DNA of 64,000 bases, from assembly GCF_002224125.1 (NCBI RefSeq), contig NZ_NCSM01000003.1:67716-131715 (forward strand). Reading direction: 5' to 3'. Numbering within the stretch: position 1 is the stretch's first letter; every line of letters begins with the position of its first letter. A program made the translations under genes and the position numbers. This document shows positions 60,410 through 64,000 of the stretch, in pieces. The DNA is from Streptomyces sp. NBS 14/10. Its GTDB lineage: Bacteria > Actinomycetota > Actinomycetes > Streptomycetales > Streptomycetaceae. The notes beneath the pieces were generated by a model. The model worked only from the letters and a program-made list of their open reading frames with translations. It made no database searches and was not told the DNA's origin.

Positions 60410-61057
60410 TCAGAGCCACCCCTTGTCGCGGGCGATCCGCACCGCGTCGGCGCGGTTGCGGGCGGCGGTCTTCTGGATGGCCGTGGACAGGTAGTTGCGG
60501 ACCGTGCCCTGCGAGAGGTTCAGCCTGCGCGCCAGCTCCGCGTTGGTCGAGCCGTCCGCCGAGGACCGCAGCACCTCCCGCTCCCGCTCGGTCAGCGGGC
60601 ACGCCCCGTCCACGAGCGCGGCCGCGGCCAGTGTCGGGTCGATGACCCGCTCACCGCGCAGCACCCGGCGCACCGCGTCCGCGAGCTGGGCGGCGGGGGC
60701 GTCCTTGACCAGGAAGGCGTCGGCGCCGGACTCCATGGCCCGGCGCAGATAGCCGGGGCGGCCGAAGGTCGTCAGGATCACTATCCTGAGCCCTGGGAAC
60801 GCCGGGCGAAGCGCGGCGGCCGCGTCGAGACCCGTCATACCGGGCATCTCGATGTCCAGCAGCGCCACATCCGGCCGGTGCTCCCGGGCCGCGTCCATCA
60901 CCTCGTCCCCGCGCGCCACCTGGGCGACGACCTCTATGTCGCCCTCCAGCCCGAGCAGCGCGGCCAGCGCCTCCCGCACCATCGACTGGTCCTCGGCGAG
61001 AAGCACCCGAATACGACCTCCCGGCACCACGGCCGGCTCCCCCGTCGCTCCGTTCAT
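60410..61057 (-). CDS. LuxR-family response regulator (DesR-like)
   Basis: 215 aa. Receiver domain with RVLLAEDQSMVREALAALL, phospho-acceptor in DVALLDIEMPGMTG, and the conserved T and K (ILTTFG, VKDAPA). LuxR-type helix-turn-helix: LTEREREVLRSSADGSTNAELARRLNLSQGTVRNYLSTAIQKT. It is a partner of the upstream histidine kinase and likely controls the adjacent ABC transporter. ATG at 61057 is six bases after TACGCT (61064-61069), a leaderless start. Confidence 0.92.
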   Translation of the reverse strand: MNGATGEPAVVPGGRIRVLLAEDQSMVREALAALLGLEGDIEVVAQVARGDEVMDAAREHRPDVALLDIEMPGMTGLDAAAALRPAFPGLRIVILTTFGRPGYLRRAMESGADAFLVKDAPAAQLADAVRRVLRGERVIDPTLAAAALVDGACPLTEREREVLRSSADGSTNAELARRLNLSQGTVRNYLSTAIQKTAARNRADAVRIARDKGWL

Positions 61058-61115
61058 GGGCCCAGCGTAAGCGGCGCCTCTGACAGCCCCGCCCCGGCCC
61101 GACTGCCGCCCCGGG

Positions 61116-62420
61116 CTACCCGGGCGTCGGCGGGGCGAACTCGGAGGCGGTGGCGCGGCGGGAGAGGGCGACGTACGCACGGAGCACGAACCCGCCCTGC
61201 TCGCCCGTCCCGGTCTCCAGCCGCCCGCCGGCCAGTTGCAGCCGCTCGGACAGCCCGGACAGCCCGTTGCCCGGCGGGCCTTCGGGGCCCCGGCCGTCGT
61301 CGCTGATGGTCAGGCAGAGCTCGTCACCGGCCTCGATGAGCGTCACCGTGCAGCGCCGCGCCCCGCTGTGCCGCACCACATTGGTGATCCCCTCGCGCAG
61401 CGCCCACGCGAGGGCCCCCTCCTCATCGGGCGGCAGGTCCGGATGGCCGTCGGCGGTCCGGCCGAGATCGGCGGCCATGCCCGCGGCGGTCAGCGCGATC
61501 CGGGCCCCGGCCGCCTCCGCCTCCAGCGTCGGGCGGCGGAACCCGCTGACCGCCTCCCGTACGTCGACGAGCGCCTGGCGGCTGACCCGCTCGATATCGG
61601 CGACCTGCCGCCCGGCCTGTTCCGGCTGGTCGGGGAGGAGCCGCCCGGCCAGCTCGCTCTTGAGCGTGATCAGCGACAGGGAGTGGCCGAGCAGATCGTG
61701 CAGATCGCGGGCGAGCCGCAGCCGCTCCTCGTTGGCGGCGAGATGGGCGACGGTGGCCCGCGCCTCCCGCAGCGCCCTGGTCGTACGGACCAACTGCCGC
61801 ACCCCGCTCATCGCGAACCCCCCGAGCAGGGCGGGGATCCCCAGGACGGCCAGCAGATGCGGGGCGTCCCCGGCCGTCAGGCCGACGAGCATCAGGACGA
61901 CGGTGACCAGCGGGACCGTCAGCCGCGCGGCCTTGAGCGGGAGCACCGCACCGCAGGCCACCGACACATAGACGAAGAGCACCAGCCAGGTGTCGCCGAG
62001 CGTCAGCGCCAGGGCGGCGGCCAGCGCGGCCATCGCGACCAGCGCCCCACCGGCCTTTCTGAGGTCCAGGGGCCGGCCGGCATTGCGGAACAGGAGCTGG
62101 CAATAGGCGGCGAGAAAGGCCAGCAGCCCCAGGCAGCCCAGGGCCGTGGCGAGGGGGCGGTGGCCGCCGTCCAGCAGATCACCGACCGGGCCGGTCATAT
62201 ACGCCATCCAGATGCCGACCCACAGCAGCCTGATCATGGCCTGCCTGCGATCGCTGACCTCGCGGCCGACGCCGGTCAGCACATCGTCCTCCCGCGTCAG
62301 CGACCGGCGCCATGCCACCCAGCGGGCGCCGCCCCGCTCGGCCGGTCCGCTCGCCGCCGCACGCCCGCTCCCCTCCGTACGCCAGCTCCCCTCCGCACGC
62401 CGCTCGTCCGTGCCGCTCAT
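61116..62420 (-). CDS. Sensor histidine kinase (DesK/NarX-like, HisKA_3)
   Basis: 434 aa. Five or six N-terminal membrane helices (about residues 65-215), then the phosphoacceptor His in RLARDLHDLLGHSLS and an HATPase with ITNVVRHSGARRCTV and DDGRGPEG. The start ATG (62418-62420) overlaps the permease stop as ATGA, so kinase and transporter are coupled. Pairs with the response regulator downstream. Signals sensed by DesK-like kinases are often membrane fluidity or cell-envelope antibiotics; not determined here. Confidence 0.92.
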   Translation of the reverse strand: MSGTDERRAEGSWRTEGSGRAAASGPAERGGARWVAWRRSLTREDDVLTGVGREVSDRRQAMIRLLWVGIWMAYMTGPVGDLLDGGHRPLATALGCLGLLAFLAAYCQLLFRNAGRPLDLRKAGGALVAMAALAAALALTLGDTWLVLFVYVSVACGAVLPLKAARLTVPLVTVVLMLVGLTAGDAPHLLAVLGIPALLGGFAMSGVRQLVRTTRALREARATVAHLAANEERLRLARDLHDLLGHSLSLITLKSELAGRLLPDQPEQAGRQVADIERVSRQALVDVREAVSGFRRPTLEAEAAGARIALTAAGMAADLGRTADGHPDLPPDEEGALAWALREGITNVVRHSGARRCTVTLIEAGDELCLTISDDGRGPEGPPGNGLSGLSERLQLAGGRLETGTGEQGGFVLRAYVALSRRATASEFAPPTPG

Positions 62421-63160
62421 GCCTTGCGGGTGTCCTTGCGGTACAGCCAGGCGGCCGCGCCCGCGAAGAGCACCAGATAGCCGACCAGGAGGGCGATGTC
62501 CTTGGTGTGCGGCGCGCCGCCCAGCTCGATCGCCTGACCGAGCGCCGCATAGGCATGGGTGGGCAGATAGTCGGATATGTTCTGCAGCCACTGGGGATAC
62601 GCGGTCGTCGGCGACCACAGCCCGCCGAGGATCGAGAGGCCAAAGTAGATGATCATCGTCAGCGGGCGTACGGCGTCACCGGACGCCAGATAGCCGATGG
62701 CCACGCCCAGCGCGGCGAACACCAGGGAGCCAGCCCATATCGCGCCGGTCAGGGCGAGCCACTGCCACGCGGCGTCGAGCCGCACGTCCTTGACGGCCGC
62801 GGCCACGACGAAGACGACCACGATCGCGGGCAGGGTGGCCACCGCCGCCGAGGCGATCTTGGCCATCACATAGCCGCGCCCGGGCAGCGCGGTGAGCCTC
62901 AGCTGTCTCACCCAGCCCGATTCGCGCTCCTTGGCTATGCGCTCGCTGTTGCCCATCAGCACGGCCGTCAGCGAGCCGAAGGAGGCCATCGCCACCATGT
63001 AGTACAGCGGCATCGTCAGATGGGTGTGCGGCACCAGGGAGGTGGTGTCGCTGGTCCCCGCGATCACCAGGAACAACGCCGAGGGGTAGACGACCGTGAA
63101 GAACATGAACTTCTTGTTGCGCAGGGCGCGGGTGATCTCCAACTTGATCAGGGTGGTCAT
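62417..63160 (-). CDS. ABC-2 type transporter permease
   Basis: 247 aa with six membrane helices: FMFFTVVYPSALFLVIAG, YYMVAMASFGSLTAVLMG, ATLPAIVVVFVVAAAV, GAIWAGSLVFAALGVAIGYL, LTMIIYFGLSILGGLW and LLVGYLVLFAGAAAWL. The ATG overlaps the ATPase stop as ATGA. Together with the ATPase it exports a lipid, peptide or drug, and is likely regulated by the two-component system downstream. Confidence 0.88.
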   Translation of the reverse strand: MTTLIKLEITRALRNKKFMFFTVVYPSALFLVIAGTSDTTSLVPHTHLTMPLYYMVAMASFGSLTAVLMGNSERIAKERESGWVRQLRLTALPGRGYVMAKIASAAVATLPAIVVVFVVAAAVKDVRLDAAWQWLALTGAIWAGSLVFAALGVAIGYLASGDAVRPLTMIIYFGLSILGGLWSPTTAYPQWLQNISDYLPTHAYAALGQAIELGGAPHTKDIALLVGYLVLFAGAAAWLYRKDTRKA

Positions 63161-64000
63161 CGTCCCGCCTCCTCAGCGGTCGCGGCGTCGGTGATGGCGA
63201 GGAACGCCTGTTCAAGGCCGAGGCCCGCGACCTCGATACCGCGCGGATACACCCCGAGGCCGTAGAGCGCGTGGACCGTCGCGTCGGCGTCGCTCGACCG
63301 CATCCGGACCGTACGCCCCGATATCTCGATCCCGGTCAGGCCCGGCAGTATGCGCAGCGCCGCCTCATCGGCCGGCTCGTCGAGCTCGAAGGAGATCCGC
63401 CGGGCCCCGGCCATCGCCTTGATCTCCGCGGACGTGCCGTCGGCGAGCACCCGCCCGCGGTGCAGCACGATCACGCGGTCGGCTATCGCGTCGGCCTCTT
63501 CGAGGTAGTGGGTGGCGAAGAGGATGGTGCGGCCCTGCCGCGCCTGTGACCGCATCGCGGCCCAGAAGGTCTGCCGGGACGAGACGTCCATGCCGGTGGT
63601 CGGCTCGTCCAGCACGATCAGGTCGGAGGCGCCCGCGGTGGCCAGCGCGAAGCGCACCCGCTGCTCCTGGCCGCCGGAGAGCTTGTTCACCTTCCGGTCG
63701 GCGATGTCCGTGATGCCCGCCTCCTCCAGGACCTGCCGCACCGGATGGGCCCGGGGGTGCAGATCGCAGGCGAGCCGCACCAGCTCCTGGACCGTGACCT
63801 CCTCCATCAGCCCGCCGCTCTGCAGCATCGCGCCCACCCGGCCGCCCTCGATGGCCTGGCGTGGGGTGGTGCCGAAGATCCGGACCAGGCCGGAGTCGGG
63901 GGTACGCAGCCCCAGCAGCAGATCGAGGGTCGAGGACTTCCCCGCCCCGTTGGGCCCGAGCAGCGCGACGGTCTCGCCCGGGTGCAGCGTGAGATCCAGG
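63157..64000 (-). CDS. ABC transporter ATPase, 5' end outside window
   Basis: About 281 codons of the gene visible; it continues past the right edge. Walker A GPNGAGKSS lies in the visible N-terminal part (63934-63960), the ABC signature LSGGQEQR follows, then LIVLDEPTTGMD (Walker B), and HYLEEADAIADRV. The C-terminal domain matches drug-export type ABC-2 ATPases. Coupled to the permease through ATGA. The start is not visible. Confidence 0.9.
   Translation of the reverse strand, partial: LDLTLHPGETVALLGPNGAGKSSTLDLLLGLRTPDSGLVRIFGTTPRQAIEGGRVGAMLQSGGLMEEVTVQELVRLACDLHPRAHPVRQVLEEAGITDIADRKVNKLSGGQEQRVRFALATAGASDLIVLDEPTTGMDVSSRQTFWAAMRSQARQGRTILFATHYLEEADAIADRVIVLHRGRVLADGTSAEIKAMAGARRISFELDEPADEAALRILPGLTGIEISGRTVRMRSSDADATVHALYGLGVYPRGIEVAGLGLEQAFLAITDAATAEEAGR

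Overview
The window is a high-GC (about 72 percent by eye) chromosomal segment of a Streptomyces species. Evidence is the codon usage, the many leaderless -10 boxes, the Streptomyces-specific small proteins (DUF3107, DUF3117, DUF6758) and a gene order that follows the conserved core of the Streptomyces chromosome. No tRNA, rRNA, insertion sequence, phage gene or CRISPR array was found. Both ends cut genes: a NudC-type NAD diphosphatase at the left and an ABC-transporter ATPase at the right.

Layout. 1-12.6 kb: end of nudC, an M20 dipeptidase, the two-subunit AdnA/AdnB helicase-nuclease that resects DNA double-strand breaks, an alkyltransferase-like DNA-lesion sensor, and a large membrane protein joining a kinase-like domain to an LPG-synthase-type membrane domain. 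12.7-17.3 kb: two tandem secreted S33 peptidase lipoproteins, convergent with moeZ. 17.4-22.1 kb: a translationally coupled trio (PelF-like glycosyltransferase, polytopic membrane protein, SDR epimerase), probably an exopolysaccharide unit. 22.2-28 kb: a DUF3152 metzincin-like protease with a collagen-like tail, an alpha/beta hydrolase, a TetR regulator with a likely operator, several small proteins and a ferritin-like protein. 28.2-35 kb: a DEAD-box RNA helicase with a CTG start, a hydrolase, a NYN nuclease, a PHP phosphoesterase, DUF6758 and SUFU-domain proteins. 35-43 kb: CorA preceded by a long leader with a 23-codon reading frame, an EamA exporter, a lipoprotein, a channel-less MgtE-like CBS protein, DUF1003 and Mrp. 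43.3-48.7 kb: sigma factor, anti-sigma factor, HtrA protease and TatB, with a divergent O-methyltransferase, which is the same arrangement as mycobacterial sigE-rseA-htrA-tatB. 48.7-60.3 kb: enoyl-CoA hydratase, Tag glycosylase, DivIVA-domain protein, FolP2-like, LOG protein, DapE, a lysozyme-like protein, DapC, ferredoxin, GNAT and SirB1 proteins. 60.4-64 kb: a DesK/DesR-like two-component system coupled to an ABC-2 transporter.

How the genes work together. Themes are DNA repair (AdnAB, ATL, Tag), lysine/diaminopimelate synthesis (DapE, DapC), envelope-stress control and protein export (sigma factor, anti-sigma, HtrA, TatB), metal and Fe-S handling (CorA, MgtE-like, Mrp, MoeZ, ferredoxin) and surface polysaccharide. 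The region is ordinary core genome. The least explained signals are short tandem repeats that repeatedly sit on stop codons, a duplicated piece of the helicase tail beyond its terminator, a Pro/Asp leader peptide before corA, and a 41-codon frame joined by ATGA overlaps at both ends between the DivIVA-domain gene and tag.
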